Assembly: GCF_020165855.1 (NCBI RefSeq)
Contig: NZ_JAIUFY010000001.1
Coordinates: forward strand, 248,001-312,000
Direction: 5' to 3'
Source of the DNA: Celeribacter litoreus
GTDB lineage: Bacteria > Pseudomonadota > Alphaproteobacteria > Rhodobacterales > Rhodobacteraceae
Length of the DNA: 64,000 nt
Translations under genes and position numbers: made by a program
In this document: one piece after another, positions 54,001-63,032 of the stretch
How the letters are laid out: every line of letters begins with the position of its first letter
Position numbering within the stretch: the first letter of the stretch is position 1
Notes under the pieces: model-generated
What the model was told of the DNA's origin: nothing
Databases searched by the model: none
What the model saw: only the letters and a program-made list of their open reading frames with translations

Positions 54001-54440
54001 TCCTTGAACTGCGGTGATACCCCGGCCTCAAGCGGAAACCGACGCAGCAAAGCGCTACAGAACGAGTGGATCGTCTGAATTTTCAATCCGCCCGGTGTTT
54101 CGATGGCCCGCGCGAACAGCGTGCGGGCGTGGCGCATCTTAGTGTCATCGAACTGTGTGTCGGGGGCGAGTTGCGACAACTCTGCGCGCAGAGGCACATC
54201 GGGCAGCATGGCCCACTGCCCCAACCGCTTGAATAGACGGTTTTGCATCTCTGCGGCGGCGGCCTTGGTATAGGTCAGACAGAGGATGTGTTGTGGCGGC
54301 GTGCCGTCGAGCAAGAGACGCGCCACGCGATCCGTGAGCACCTTTGTCTTCCCCGACCCTGCATTCGCGGACACCCATGTTGAGACATCCGGTCGTGCGG
54401 CCAGAATTTGGCGACGGGTGGCTTCATTCGGGGCGGTCAT
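51054..54440 (-). CDS. addA: Double-strand break repair helicase-nuclease AddA
   Basis: Large subunit of AddAB, the alphaproteobacterial counterpart of RecBCD. The 1128 residues have a UvrD-type helicase with Walker A VSANAGSGKTKVLTDRVARLLL, motif II ILVDEAQDTSPDQWDVIQRL, the GDRKQSIYSFQGAAPEAF motif III, TAHGAKGLEAPIVILPQT (motif V region) and VAMTRAERWLIVCG (motif VI). A C-terminal RecB-like nuclease has ..IDRLIVSPNRVQIIDYKSN. ATGA overlap with addB. It processes broken ends for recombination. Confidence 0.95.
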   Translation of the reverse strand: MTAPNEATRRQILAARPDVSTWVSANAGSGKTKVLTDRVARLLLDGTPPQHILCLTYTKAAAAEMQNRLFKRLGQWAMLPDVPLRAELSQLAPDTQFDDTKMRHARTLFARAIETPGGLKIQTIHSFCSALLRRFPLEAGVSPQFKEMDARQARSIVIDILEDLATGTGRDAIDGVAPYVNDLDLTDLALTVISNRDKFSPAKSKSDIWSWFGLPDGFDEQTLLSEVFLGGEKELFGQVAAILAQGGSTDQKNGEKVASWAGLEPSLGLIQSCCDALLFGEKTANPFVSKVAKPRGIPTKALLNAHPEIFSRFEDFGNRIENARGNLGALRDANRTLALHKFAQALLPPFLERKALLGLLDFDDMIKRTRDLLSISNVSQWVLYRLDGGIDHILVDEAQDTSPDQWDVIQRLASEFTSGAGARPDVTRTIFVVGDRKQSIYSFQGAAPEAFEKMKAHFGERLSAVDQPLQDLSLQHSFRSSRAILTATDAVFSESGGVGVGGDTEHISFFDDIPGRVDLWDLEEKSQSEKDPENWEDPVDIVQPEHHTARLSKKIADYVAELLENGTIPVNDTEARAIEPGDILILVRSRRGLFQKILNDLKSHPANIPVAGADRMILTDEMAVKDIRSLLAFLSLQDDDLALAEALRSPLFNWSERDLYQLAHGRTTITLWRELFERHDESEKWRETYEILNDLRKVSDFLRPYDLIERILINHGGRKKFIARLGKEAEDGIDALLLQAQNYETTETPSLTGFISWLQAQDVDIKRVLDENSNLVRVMTAHGAKGLEAPIVILPQTVRPQSAPRNEILSPEPDQAIWRSNAKQQSDVSKTHLASLSEAEIEEDRRLLYVAMTRAERWLIVCGSGDVKDGNWYQLVQSGLQSLEPERFEFSGGGGLRYQWRTWPEDAEAAAKKTEEEGSLPVWATKPVAPPSETKPVLSPSDLGGAKALAGEAALYDQETAMRRGSQLHKLIEVLPDIPADQREERARYLLLTMEDPALEEEIPALFEEARSVLDGKYEWDVFGENSLAEVPFSGAFNDHILHGIIDRLIVSPNRVQIIDYKSNAVVPETVENIPDGLLRQLGAYADAVAKIYPDRQIETAILWTKTATLQIVPLDIVMSALLCAATS

Positions 54441-57415
54441 TCGAGATCCTCCGCGACAGGCGTGTCAGAGTCCGCCCATTCTCCGTGGCGGGACAGGTGG
54501 TCGAAATCACTCGTGAACTGGACTTTCTCCATCATGCGCCGTGCCGAATAGCCCTTTTCCGGATTATCATAGGCGGCAATCAAGTCCGCGAGACGGGCAA
54601 CAACCTCATTGATGTCCTCGCGGGTTAGCTCTTTGGATTCTTCGGTCAAACCGGCATTGAGGCCAATGTAGCGCACCTCCGCGACATCCCCTTTCCGGAC
54701 ATCATCAAATCCACCTGCCTGTAGAATGGCCGCTTCGAGGAGAAGTTGGACAGCAAAGACCTTCATCTGCGCGGCGGTGGGCGGTTTGCCCGTCTTGTAG
54801 TCATAGATGACAAATTGCCCGTCTTCGCGCTCATCGATCCGGTCGGCTTTGCAGTTCAGTGAAAAGTCGAGACTTGGGAGGTGGAGCGAGCCTTTTGCCT
54901 CGATTGCAGAAGGCGTCCCCACCTCAAGACGTTTATGTTCATTCGCAACGAGTTGACCCGCAATATTGCGCATCCGACCGAGCCACACACGCCGTGCTGA
55001 TGGCCACGCGACCTCTGTTTCGAGCACGCGTTCCGCCGTCGCCAGAAAACGGGCGACGCCTTCTGCGGTCGTTTCCTCGGACATCTGTTTGAGGAACTCT
55101 TCCATGATTTTGTGGAACGCGGTGCCTCGTTCTCGGACATCCGGCTCACGGGTCAGCGGGTCGAGTTTTGACAGATGGAGGACGCGGCTCGCGTATATGT
55201 CGTAGGGGTCGCGGATGAGGGTTTCGATCCGCGTCACCGAAAGCTGCCGAGGACGGGCGCTCACTGGTGGACGCGGGCTAGGGCGATGGGCGCGCTCAAC
55301 CTTCTCGGCCGGTTGATCCATCATTCCTGCGAACTTTAGCCAGACATCGCCGCGTTTACGCATGTTTTGAAGGGCTTCGCGCCCCTCGTCTGACATCCCC
55401 GCCATCAGGTTCAAAAGACGGATCAACCAGCGCGACGCAACGGCCTCCGCCTCCGCATCCCGTTTCGAGCGCGTGAGAAAGACCTTTGGCGCGCCAATGG
55501 CTTGTTGGAAATCGTGGGCGGAGAGGCCGATGGGTTGCTCCGGCGAAATTAGCCCCGCCTGACGCCGCATATCGCGACTGAACCAAGGGTCTTGACCGGC
55601 GGCGGCTGGCCAAACACCTTCGTTCAATCCGCCGAGAATGACGCGTTCCGCGCCCAACGCGCGGGCTTCCAGTGTCCCCCAGATCATAATCTCCGGATGA
55701 TTTGGCGTTGGTTCACGCACCAGACCGCGCCCAAGGACGGCACGGAAGAGATCGCTGAATTCGATAACGGAAACCGGATCGGGGTGCACAGCTTCGCGCG
55801 CGAACTCGGAAACCACACGCTTCGCCTCGCGCCCTGCGTGACGGGCCCACAGTTCGCTGTAATCCTCCGCAGATGGTCCCATCACAAGGCTGGAACAGCA
55901 GGCGGTGAGATGTGAAAGCTGATCGGACAATGGCGCTGGTCCCGCGTCGCTGATCTCTGCACTGATGCCAGCGACCCATTTGGCCCAGCGACCTCGCGCC
56001 TCACGATCTTCTTTGTCCTCACCGGATGTCTCGGCCCATTTGGCGAGCCCATCCTGATCCGGAAATCCGATGCCCTTTTTCCGCAAATACTTCTCTAGCT
56101 CGCGAGTCCAGAGAAGGTGCGGACCGCGCCCTTCGTCGCCTGTTGCGCCGCGTGCACACAGCGGGTGTTTGAGAACAGTCAGAAGGTCTTCGGAGGAAAG
56201 CACCCGCCCGCGCAATCCGGTGATATGACGCAAAAGGCGACCCGGGGGCGTTTGATGCAACGGAACACCTGCGCTGTCGTCCGGCACAATGCCCCACCGA
56301 TTGAGCTGCGCGGTGACACGTCGCGCCAGATCGCGATCTGGTGTGACGAGCGCAGCGGTTTCGCCGGCTTCTACGGACTCGCGTAGGATGAGGGCTACGG
56401 CATCGGATTCCGTGCGCAAATCCGGTGCTTCAATGAGGGTGACATCGGCAGTTGCTTCTTTCACATTCTCAAATTTTGGCCCTTCGATCATCCACTGGTC
56501 TGTGACGGGCGCGGGGCGTAAAGAAAGCGAAATAAGCCGGTTTCGGGTCTCATTTGGTGCCGACGTCGTGCTCCACAGTGGAATATTCCATGGCTTAACA
56601 CCGAGCTTTTCGGCGATGCGCGATGTCCGCTCCTGCGGGTGATCGACATTTGCGGATGAGGTTGGCGACGCACCCGCAATTTGATCCCAGATTTCCGGTC
56701 GCATCGAGAAATCGACCCCCGGAAGGATAACGGCGCCCTGCGGTAGAGACGCGACGAGGGTCATGAGTTCCGCGGTGATGCCACGCGAACCCGTTGAGCC
56801 AGCGACGATGACGGGATGGTCAGGTGGACAGGTACGCCACACCTCGGACTTGAGGCGAAGGGCCTGAAGCGCGACTTCTTCTGATCCCGGTTCGTGACCG
56901 CTCTCCGGTCCGAAGAAATCGAAAATGATCGACAGGAATTGGAGCGATTTCTGCCAATGTCCGGACGAGTCCTGCACCTGAAGATTGCGGATGTTTTCGG
57001 GCGTGACGCCTTCCTCATGCATCTCGGACAGCAGCAGGGCCAGACTGTCGGAGAGATCGAAAACAGAACTCCGCGCGGCGAACTGTGGCTCCTGCGTCAG
57101 GAAGTAGGAAATGAGCCTTGCGAGCTCCAATCGCCGCCGCAGACCGCTCGCCGGAATGGGGAGATTTCGCGCGGCTTCTTCGACGCCGAATTGCGAGACG
57201 AGACGCACTTTGGGCAGGAATCGGGTCGATTTGTCATCAAAAGCGGCGAGGATATCGCGCCGCATCCGGCCGGTGTTCACGTAGATTTCGGTCTGGGCAA
57301 GCGTTTCGGGGGCAAAGTCGGAAAGGCGTTCAATCAGCCCCTGTTTGACCGCTTCGGGATAGTTGATGCCGCAGGGCAATCCGTATAGTCCGCTCTCTCC
57401 CGCTCTTCGGATCAT
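54437..57415 (-). CDS. addB: Double-strand break repair protein AddB
   Basis: AddB is the 992-residue partner of AddA. It is not a conventional helicase: I see no intact Walker A at the N-terminus, as expected for the alphaproteobacterial form. A nuclease domain at the C-terminus has DRIDEREDGQFVIYDYKTGKPPTAAQMKVFAVQLLLEAAIL. The N-terminal half is degenerate. Overlaps murU by 4 nt at its start and addA by 4 nt at its end, so the genes amgK-murU-addB-addA form one transcript. Confidence 0.93.
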   Translation of the reverse strand: MIRRAGESGLYGLPCGINYPEAVKQGLIERLSDFAPETLAQTEIYVNTGRMRRDILAAFDDKSTRFLPKVRLVSQFGVEEAARNLPIPASGLRRRLELARLISYFLTQEPQFAARSSVFDLSDSLALLLSEMHEEGVTPENIRNLQVQDSSGHWQKSLQFLSIIFDFFGPESGHEPGSEEVALQALRLKSEVWRTCPPDHPVIVAGSTGSRGITAELMTLVASLPQGAVILPGVDFSMRPEIWDQIAGASPTSSANVDHPQERTSRIAEKLGVKPWNIPLWSTTSAPNETRNRLISLSLRPAPVTDQWMIEGPKFENVKEATADVTLIEAPDLRTESDAVALILRESVEAGETAALVTPDRDLARRVTAQLNRWGIVPDDSAGVPLHQTPPGRLLRHITGLRGRVLSSEDLLTVLKHPLCARGATGDEGRGPHLLWTRELEKYLRKKGIGFPDQDGLAKWAETSGEDKEDREARGRWAKWVAGISAEISDAGPAPLSDQLSHLTACCSSLVMGPSAEDYSELWARHAGREAKRVVSEFAREAVHPDPVSVIEFSDLFRAVLGRGLVREPTPNHPEIMIWGTLEARALGAERVILGGLNEGVWPAAAGQDPWFSRDMRRQAGLISPEQPIGLSAHDFQQAIGAPKVFLTRSKRDAEAEAVASRWLIRLLNLMAGMSDEGREALQNMRKRGDVWLKFAGMMDQPAEKVERAHRPSPRPPVSARPRQLSVTRIETLIRDPYDIYASRVLHLSKLDPLTREPDVRERGTAFHKIMEEFLKQMSEETTAEGVARFLATAERVLETEVAWPSARRVWLGRMRNIAGQLVANEHKRLEVGTPSAIEAKGSLHLPSLDFSLNCKADRIDEREDGQFVIYDYKTGKPPTAAQMKVFAVQLLLEAAILQAGGFDDVRKGDVAEVRYIGLNAGLTEESKELTREDINEVVARLADLIAAYDNPEKGYSARRMMEKVQFTSDFDHLSRHGEWADSDTPVAEDLE

Positions 57416-58092
57416 GGCTTCGCCTTCAAAAGTGTTTCTGCAATTTCGATGCCGTCAGGATGTCCGACATCCACCCAATCTCCGGGGTATTCCACGCCGA
57501 AAATCCGGCCCCTTCTGAATAGATTTTCCCAAACAATATTTAGGGAGAAATGGTCATCTTCAATCTCTGCGACGGCTTCAGTTTTGAGGATTTGCATCCC
57601 TGTGTAAACCGTTGCGTTCCCGCGAGAGATTCGGCCCTCACCACTCAAATCGAAATCGCCAGTGCCCAGATGCGCATGGGTGCGCGCCATCGGGACCACG
57701 AGCAAGAGAGCGTCCATACGATCTGGGTCCCATGCTTTTGAGAGAATCTCTGCGGCGCGCGGCCCGTTCCAAACGGCATCGGTGTTCATCGTGAACAGGG
57801 TATCGGTCGAAAACATCGGCAGCGCGTTTTTGAGCCCGCCGCCGGTTTCGAGGAGGGTCGGTTCAAAGACTGTCTTCACACCAAGCGCGCCCAGATGCTG
57901 TTCAAGCATATCGGGAAGGTAATGAAGATTGGCCACCCGATGCTCTACGCCCTCCAGTTGCTCCAATGCATGGTCCACGAGCGGCTTTCCCGCCACCTCG
58001 ATCATCGGTTTGGGGCGATCCTGCGTGAGCGCCTTCATCCGCGTGCCGCGACCGGCGCAGAAGATCATTACAGAGTTGGGATGGTGCCGCAT
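57412..58092 (-). CDS. murU: MurNAc-1-phosphate uridylyltransferase (MurU-like nucleotidyltransferase)
   Basis: A 226-residue sugar nucleotidyltransferase with the motif MIFCAGRGTRMKALTQDRPKPMIEVAGKPLVDHAL and ETGGGLKNALP. With AmgK it makes UDP-MurNAc from recycled MurNAc, bypassing fosfomycin-sensitive de novo synthesis in organisms such as Pseudomonas and Caulobacter. The usual FAAGFGTRM is FCAGRGTRM here. I take the start at 58092, inside the end of amgK, because the family has a short extension before the nucleotide motif; an ATG at 58068 would drop the first eight residues. Confidence 0.88.
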   Translation of the reverse strand: MRHHPNSVMIFCAGRGTRMKALTQDRPKPMIEVAGKPLVDHALEQLEGVEHRVANLHYLPDMLEQHLGALGVKTVFEPTLLETGGGLKNALPMFSTDTLFTMNTDAVWNGPRAAEILSKAWDPDRMDALLLVVPMARTHAHLGTGDFDLSGEGRISRGNATVYTGMQILKTEAVAEIEDDHFSLNIVWENLFRRGRIFGVEYPGDWVDVGHPDGIEIAETLLKAKP

Positions 58093-59105
58093 TTTTCTTT
58101 TAGAAGTTTGAGGTTCTCGGGAGTGGGTTCAGGGAAGTGTGTGTGGACCAGAGCGGCCAAGTCACTCAGATCAGGGTGCTTCAGATCCTGCATCAGATGT
58201 CCCCAAACCCTCGGAACGAGATCGACATAGTGCGGCTTTTCGAAATGAAGCGACATGCGTCCGAAGACCATCAAAATGCGAAGATTTCGCTGAACCGAAC
58301 AAATCGCCGCCTCCCGCGCGAAGTTTTCGGCGTTTAGGCCGCGGCGCTCGACAAACCTGTCTTTGCAGCGGGTTTGGATATGCGCGGGCACGTCTCTCCG
58401 CGCGTCGGTGGTGAGGGAAATGAGATCGTAGGCAGCAGGTCCGTGCATGGCGTCCTGAAAATCGAGCAAGCCCACACGCGCGGCGCCTTCGCGATCCGGC
58501 AGCCATAGGAGGTTCTGTGCGTGATAGTCCCGCAAAATGGTGACGGAGCCGCCGCCGAGCAACGCAATCAGGGGCGTCAGCGCCTCGGTCGCCGCCGCCC
58601 GTTCTTCAGACATGTCGCGTCCAGTGAGAGGTTCGACATACCAACGATAGCTGTCGAGCGCGACGCGGCTCATCATCTCGGTGTAATCGTCGAGTTGTGG
58701 CATCGGCTCCGCATCGCAGAGGGTGACGAGAACATCGACGGCTGCGTCGTAAATCTGATCTTCGCTATCCGGCTGACGACGGCACATTTCATCGTAGAGC
58801 GTGTCGCCGAAGTCTTCGAGGATCAGAAATCCACGCTCTTCATCGGCTTCAAAAATCTCCGGCGCGGAGAGGCCGAGGGATTTCAAATAGGCCGCAACCT
58901 GAAGAAAGGGACGCACGTCTTCGCCAAGCTCAGGTGGCGCGTCCATCAGGATGGCGCCCTGCCCTGTTTCTGTGTCTTTGAGTCGGTGATAGCGGCGTCT
59001 GGATGCGTCACCCGCCAAGGCAATGCGCTGGGCATTTGCCCACTCGCTTTTGGAAAGGAAGTGTTCGCGCAGGTCTCCCCGCTCTGCCTGAATGCCTGTG
59101 ATCAT
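58068..59105 (-). CDS. amgK: N-acetylmuramate/N-acetylglucosamine kinase AmgK (phosphotransferase)
   Basis: A 345-residue phosphotransferase of the aminoglycoside-kinase fold, with LAGDASRRRYHRL, GAILMDAPPE, GFLILEDFGDTLYDE, catalytic ILRDYHAQNLLWLPDREGAARVGLLDFQDAMHGPAAYDLISLTTDARRD and the C-terminal helices. It phosphorylates MurNAc at the anomeric position for MurU. Next to murU as in other Alphaproteobacteria. In many relatives tsaE lies directly upstream; here the 78 bp between this gene and the PAS gene is too short to hold it. Confidence 0.88.
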   Translation of the reverse strand: MITGIQAERGDLREHFLSKSEWANAQRIALAGDASRRRYHRLKDTETGQGAILMDAPPELGEDVRPFLQVAAYLKSLGLSAPEIFEADEERGFLILEDFGDTLYDEMCRRQPDSEDQIYDAAVDVLVTLCDAEPMPQLDDYTEMMSRVALDSYRWYVEPLTGRDMSEERAAATEALTPLIALLGGGSVTILRDYHAQNLLWLPDREGAARVGLLDFQDAMHGPAAYDLISLTTDARRDVPAHIQTRCKDRFVERRGLNAENFAREAAICSVQRNLRILMVFGRMSLHFEKPHYVDLVPRVWGHLMQDLKHPDLSDLAALVHTHFPEPTPENLKLLKEKCGTIPTL

Positions 59106-59183
59106 GTTTTGCGCCTCTTTTGTCGGACTGTTGTCGCACGACTTGAAGCACAGCGCCAGACGCGGCAGGTGGCGAACTTCTTT

Positions 59184-60794
59184 CTACATTTTAAGGTGCT
59201 TTACCTCTTTGAGCATGGGAGCATTTAGACGCTGGAGCGCGCTCTCTCCTTCGGGTGAAAAGCCAACGAGCGTATGGCCCGCGGGCAAAGGTGTGAACCG
59301 ACAGTTAAGCCGACGTCCGTCCCATAGATGAGTCGTGCCCGTCAATTCGTTGCGGTCACCATGGCATCCTAAAAAGTCGCGAAGTTGAGACCATAGATGT
59401 GTCGGAGCGCTTTTCGCGTGCCAGACCTCCGTGGTGTCACCGATGTTGCAGTCGGAAAGACTCCCGAACGGCTCGTGGCCCCAAAGTTTGGAGTAGGCAG
59501 CATTCACCATGGTGAGGCTGCCATCACTCGAAAATACGGCGACGGCTTCATCAAGCGTATCGAGGACCGCCTGTCCGACTTCAATTTCGGATCGAAAGCG
59601 TCGGGTGAGCGACATTTCGGCGGAAATGTCCTCGAAGACGAAGGCGATCGCCCCGTCGGAATGCGGTCGTCCAGAAATTCAGTAGGTCATTCCGCCCGGC
59701 AGGGACCAAAGCTCTTCGTAGGTTCCGTCCTCTGCGGCGACTTCTAGTTCGGCCATCTCTTGCCGCCATGATTTGTAATCTTTCGGCTCCGGCATCATCT
59801 GGGAGTCGCGAAGCCGGTCGAGAAATGATGACAGGCTCGGACGTGCAATTAGAAATTCCGGCGGAAGCGCTGTCAGGTCTGTCAGCGCGGGATTAAACAG
59901 CGCGAGTTCTCTCTTCTGATCGAACACGGCCAACCCGACGGTCAAGTGCGAGAAGGCTTTCGTCAGGGTTTGGGTCAGTTCCTGAAGCGAGTTCTCTGCT
60001 GCAACCGTATGATCGACGGACACGGCGGTGAAAAAATACCCTTCGCTACTCGCAAAACGGTGCACGTCGAACCACTGAGGGGCGCTGCCCTTTGTGGGCG
60101 CGGACAGGCGGAGCGGCTCCTTTGGACCTGCGTTCAAGAGGGCACCCGTGTCAAACAGCCGTTTTGGTGGCCAACTCGGGATATCGCCGTGCTGTAGAAG
60201 TGTGTCCGACACTTCAAGGTAAGCTCGGTTCGCCCAAAGAATCGCGCCATCAGGCGTTTCGCGCCACGCCAGATAAGGGAGCTCATCGGTGGTGGAGCGA
60301 AGGGTTTCAAGTTCACGTTCCATTGCGCAAAGGGCATGTTGGTCGAGCTCCCTCACCTCCTTTGCCGCATGTTCGACAACCGTGATCCGCGTGAACCCGT
60401 TTCGAATAGATGTCGACAGAATGGCCTGCCCGTCGTTCGAATTTAGCGGGCCCTTCTGTCCAAAAGTTTTTCCCTGAAGGCCGGGAAAGCGTGTCGACAT
60501 GATTGAGAGAAAGCGTGACCAATCCGATCCGGTGTCGGTTGCGGTCGCGAGTATGCTGCGTGCGCTATCGGTTGCGTTGATGAGCCTGTCGCCCTCGAAC
60601 AAGAAGACAACACCTTCTTCGGAGCTGAGGATCGAATCTGCCTCTGATTTTACCCGCGCGCGGTCAAGCCATCCGAGAACAAAGAGCACGGAAACTGCGA
60701 CACACAGGGTTCCGCCTAGAAGGCTGAGGAAAATTGTTAAATCACTCAATGACATCGAATCTTGCCGTCCCGAAAGTTTGCGACGGAGAGACAT
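59184..60794 (-). pseudogene. PAS-domain membrane protein interrupted by an in-frame TGA
   Basis: Two pieces lie in the same frame. The first (59679-60794, 371 residues) has a membrane helix near residues 18-42 and PAS-like domains (PYLAWRETPDGAILWANRAYLEVSD; FSHLTVGLAVFDQKRELALFNPALTDLTALP). It ends ...SLPGGMTY at a TGA (59679-59681). The same frame goes on as ISGRPHSDGAIAFVFEDISAEM and then a further PAS domain (AVLDTLDEAVAVFSSDGSLTMVNAAYSKLWGHEPF), to 59184. The motif T-Y-R-I-S-G-R-P-H is expected, so CGA (Arg) to TGA is the simplest change. Either a nonsense mutation, with the second ORF starting internally at 59615, or a sequencing error. No kinase domain follows. Function is unknown, presumably sensing. 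Confidence 0.85.
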
Positions 60795-60834
60795 TGGAGC
60801 GCGTTAGTTAACAGTTGGTTAAGTGCGGTGGTGC

Positions 60835-62256
60835 TCAGAGGGTGAAAGGGACGTTTTCGCCGAGCGCTCGGTTCTCTTCACCTTCTGGCACACTTATCTG
60901 GGATCGCTTCCATGACAATTCGACGATTGCCCCCGACCGGCGACCAGCGTGCAAATGGAGATCATGGCGATCCGAGCCGTTCGCAAAGGCAATCTCGGCC
61001 CCTGTCCGCTCAAGCAGCGTTTTTGCGATAAACAGACCGAGACCCATGCCCTGATATCCGGGTCGCTTGGTCATGTCCCGATCTGCGCGATGGGCCCGCA
61101 TGAAGGGGTCGCCGATGCGGCCGATGACGGAGGCCGGGAAGCCCGTTCCGTCGTCAATAATGCGCAGAGTGATGTTGTCATGGCTCCATGTGACATCGAT
61201 CCAGACAGTGGTTTCCGAGAAATCCACTGCATTTTGAACGAGGTTGCGGAGACCGTGGATGATTTCCGGTTGCCGGTAGACGAAGGGCTGGCCAGAGCCG
61301 TCCTCCGATCCAATCAGATCGAGAAGCACGGTTTTGCCGCGCGACATATGGGGCGCTGCTGCTTCTTCGATGACGGTTTGTAGCGGAGCCAACCGCATAT
61401 GGAGATCGTCTTTGCCCGCCTGTCCCATGGAGTGCAGGATGTCACGGCAGCGGTCCGCCTGCTCGTTGATCAGGAGTGCATCGTCCCGCAATTCGTCCTT
61501 ATCCGACAATTCGTCGGCCAATTCGCGGGAAACCAGCTTGATCGTTGCGAGGGGGGTGCCGAGTTCGTGCGCTGCTGCGGCGACGACCCCGCCGAGATCG
61601 GTCAGTTTTTGCTCCCGGAAAAGGGCCATCTGGGTTGCGAGAAGCGCGTCGGACATCCCGTGGATTTCGGACGTCACCTTCCATGAGAACACACCGAGGA
61701 AGACAACGCCGATCACAATGGCGGCCCAGGCGCCGAACAGGAAAATCCGTGGCATCATCAGGACATCGCCGGACACGGTTTGAAGCGGCACATTGTAAAG
61801 CGCGATGAAGCTCACGAATATGATCGTCAGAACCCCGATCAGCACAGCCGAGACAGGACGCAATGCGGAGGATGCGATGGACACGGGGGCGAGGATCAGG
61901 AGGGAGAACGGATTGTTCAGCCCGCCCGACAGAAATAGCATCCCTGACAATTGGGCGATGTCGAACAGGAGCATGAGCGTCGCGCCGCGTTCGCTCAGGC
62001 GTTTGTTCTCCGGATAAATGAAGGTTGTGACGATGTTGAGGATGATCGACGCACCAATAACGAGCGCGAACCCGCCCTCCTCGAACTTCAATCCGAACAA
62101 AGTCGCTGCCGCGAGGATGGTTGCGAGCTGGCCCGCGATGGCGATCCAGCGCACCAGTATCAACGTGCGAAGCCGCACCCAGCCGGATCTGTGCTCACCG
62201 GTCAGAAGATCGTCGTCATTTTCTACCATGGAGCGATTGTGATCCAACTGCGTCAT
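60835..62256 (-). CDS. regB: Redox-sensing histidine kinase RegB/PrrB
   Basis: Membrane sensor that controls respiration, photosynthesis and nitrogen genes by redox state. Six hydrophobic segments precede the kinase. The quinone motif GGLNNPF is present. The kinase has LGGVVAAAAHELGTPLATIKLVSREL with His230, the redox-active Cys270 in INEQADRCRDILHSMGQAGKDD (40 residues on, as His225/Cys265 in R. capsulatus), then N, G1 (DDGTGFP) and G2 (GLGLFIAKTLLERTGAEI) boxes. The start at 62256 (AAGGGAATTA upstream) is preferred over 62280; the family length of 460-470 residues supports it. Divergent from the SCO gene. Confidence 0.95.
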   Translation of the reverse strand: MTQLDHNRSMVENDDDLLTGEHRSGWVRLRTLILVRWIAIAGQLATILAAATLFGLKFEEGGFALVIGASIILNIVTTFIYPENKRLSERGATLMLLFDIAQLSGMLFLSGGLNNPFSLLILAPVSIASSALRPVSAVLIGVLTIIFVSFIALYNVPLQTVSGDVLMMPRIFLFGAWAAIVIGVVFLGVFSWKVTSEIHGMSDALLATQMALFREQKLTDLGGVVAAAAHELGTPLATIKLVSRELADELSDKDELRDDALLINEQADRCRDILHSMGQAGKDDLHMRLAPLQTVIEEAAAPHMSRGKTVLLDLIGSEDGSGQPFVYRQPEIIHGLRNLVQNAVDFSETTVWIDVTWSHDNITLRIIDDGTGFPASVIGRIGDPFMRAHRADRDMTKRPGYQGMGLGLFIAKTLLERTGAEIAFANGSDRHDLHLHAGRRSGAIVELSWKRSQISVPEGEENRALGENVPFTL

Positions 62257-62330
62257 TAATTCCCTTGTTAGTCGGTCCATTTCCCACGATCAATGCGCAA
62301 CCCAACCGCCCGACCATGAGGAGACCCGAC

Positions 62331-62957
62331 ATGTCCGTGAAAACTTTTGCAATTGGCGCTTCCCTCGTTCTCGCCGCTCTCATTGGCGGGTCCGCATGGT
62401 ATGCGACGCGCACGACTTCGGGCGAGGAATTTGCGCAGTGTAGTGGTTCGACGGTGTCCGGTGGCAAGGCCGCAATCGGCGGGCCGCTTGACCTCATCAA
62501 TGAAGATGGTGTCGCGGTCACGGATGCCGAGATGTTTACGAAACCGACGATCCTCTACTTCGGCTATACGTTCTGCCCCGATGTGTGCCCGCTTGATAAT
62601 ATGCGCAATGCAGACGCTCTGCGTATTCTCGATGAACGTGGCTATGATGCGCAGGCGGCGTTTATCTCCATCGATCCGGAGCGTGACAACGTTGAGGTGG
62701 TCAAAGAGTTTACCTCCCTCTTCCATGACAACATGACCGGATACACAGGCACGCCGGAGCAGATTCAGGCGGCATCGAAAGCCTACAAGACCTACTTCAA
62801 AAAGCAGGACGGTGATCCGGAATACTATCTCGTCGACCACTCGACCTTCACCTATCTGGTGTTCCCTGAGATCGGCTTTGTCGATTTCTTCAAGCGTGAC
62901 GACACCGCCGAACAGATGGCGGATCGCGTCGGATGCTTTATTGACGCCGCAGGGTAA
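62331..62957 (+). CDS. senC: SCO1/SenC-type copper chaperone
   Basis: A 208-residue thioredoxin-fold protein that delivers copper to the CuA site of cytochrome oxidase. It has an N-terminal signal anchor (FAIGASLVLAALIGGSAWYA), the copper ligands C-x3-C in YTFCPDVCPLDN (Cys82, Cys86) and the distal His170 in YLVDHSTFTYL, all three present. The start at 62331 is preceded by GAGGAG; five residues upstream is another ATG. It stands between regB and regA, the usual rhodobacterial arrangement. Confidence 0.94.
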   Translation: MSVKTFAIGASLVLAALIGGSAWYATRTTSGEEFAQCSGSTVSGGKAAIGGPLDLINEDGVAVTDAEMFTKPTILYFGYTFCPDVCPLDNMRNADALRILDERGYDAQAAFISIDPERDNVEVVKEFTSLFHDNMTGYTGTPEQIQAASKAYKTYFKKQDGDPEYYLVDHSTFTYLVFPEIGFVDFFKRDDTAEQMADRVGCFIDAAG

Positions 62958-62960
62958 AAA

Positions 62961-62989
62961 TTGACCCTGCTCTCCATGCCCCTTAAAAC
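62961..62989 (+). promoter_or_regulatory. Predicted promoter of regA
   Basis: TTGACC (62961-62966) and TAAAAC (62984-62989) with a 17-nt spacer, right after the SCO gene stop. It suggests regA is expressed separately from the SCO gene, at least in part. Confidence 0.55.
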
Positions 62990-63032
62990 ACTTTCATATC
63001 TTTGCAGATAGACGCGAGCAGGAGGCAAGCCA

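Noticed and set aside
59679-59681. TGA as a programmed stop-codon read-through or selenocysteine codon in the PAS gene
   Set aside because: There is no selenoprotein context, no SECIS-like hairpin evident after it and the residue is not a Cys position; a nonsense change or error is simpler.
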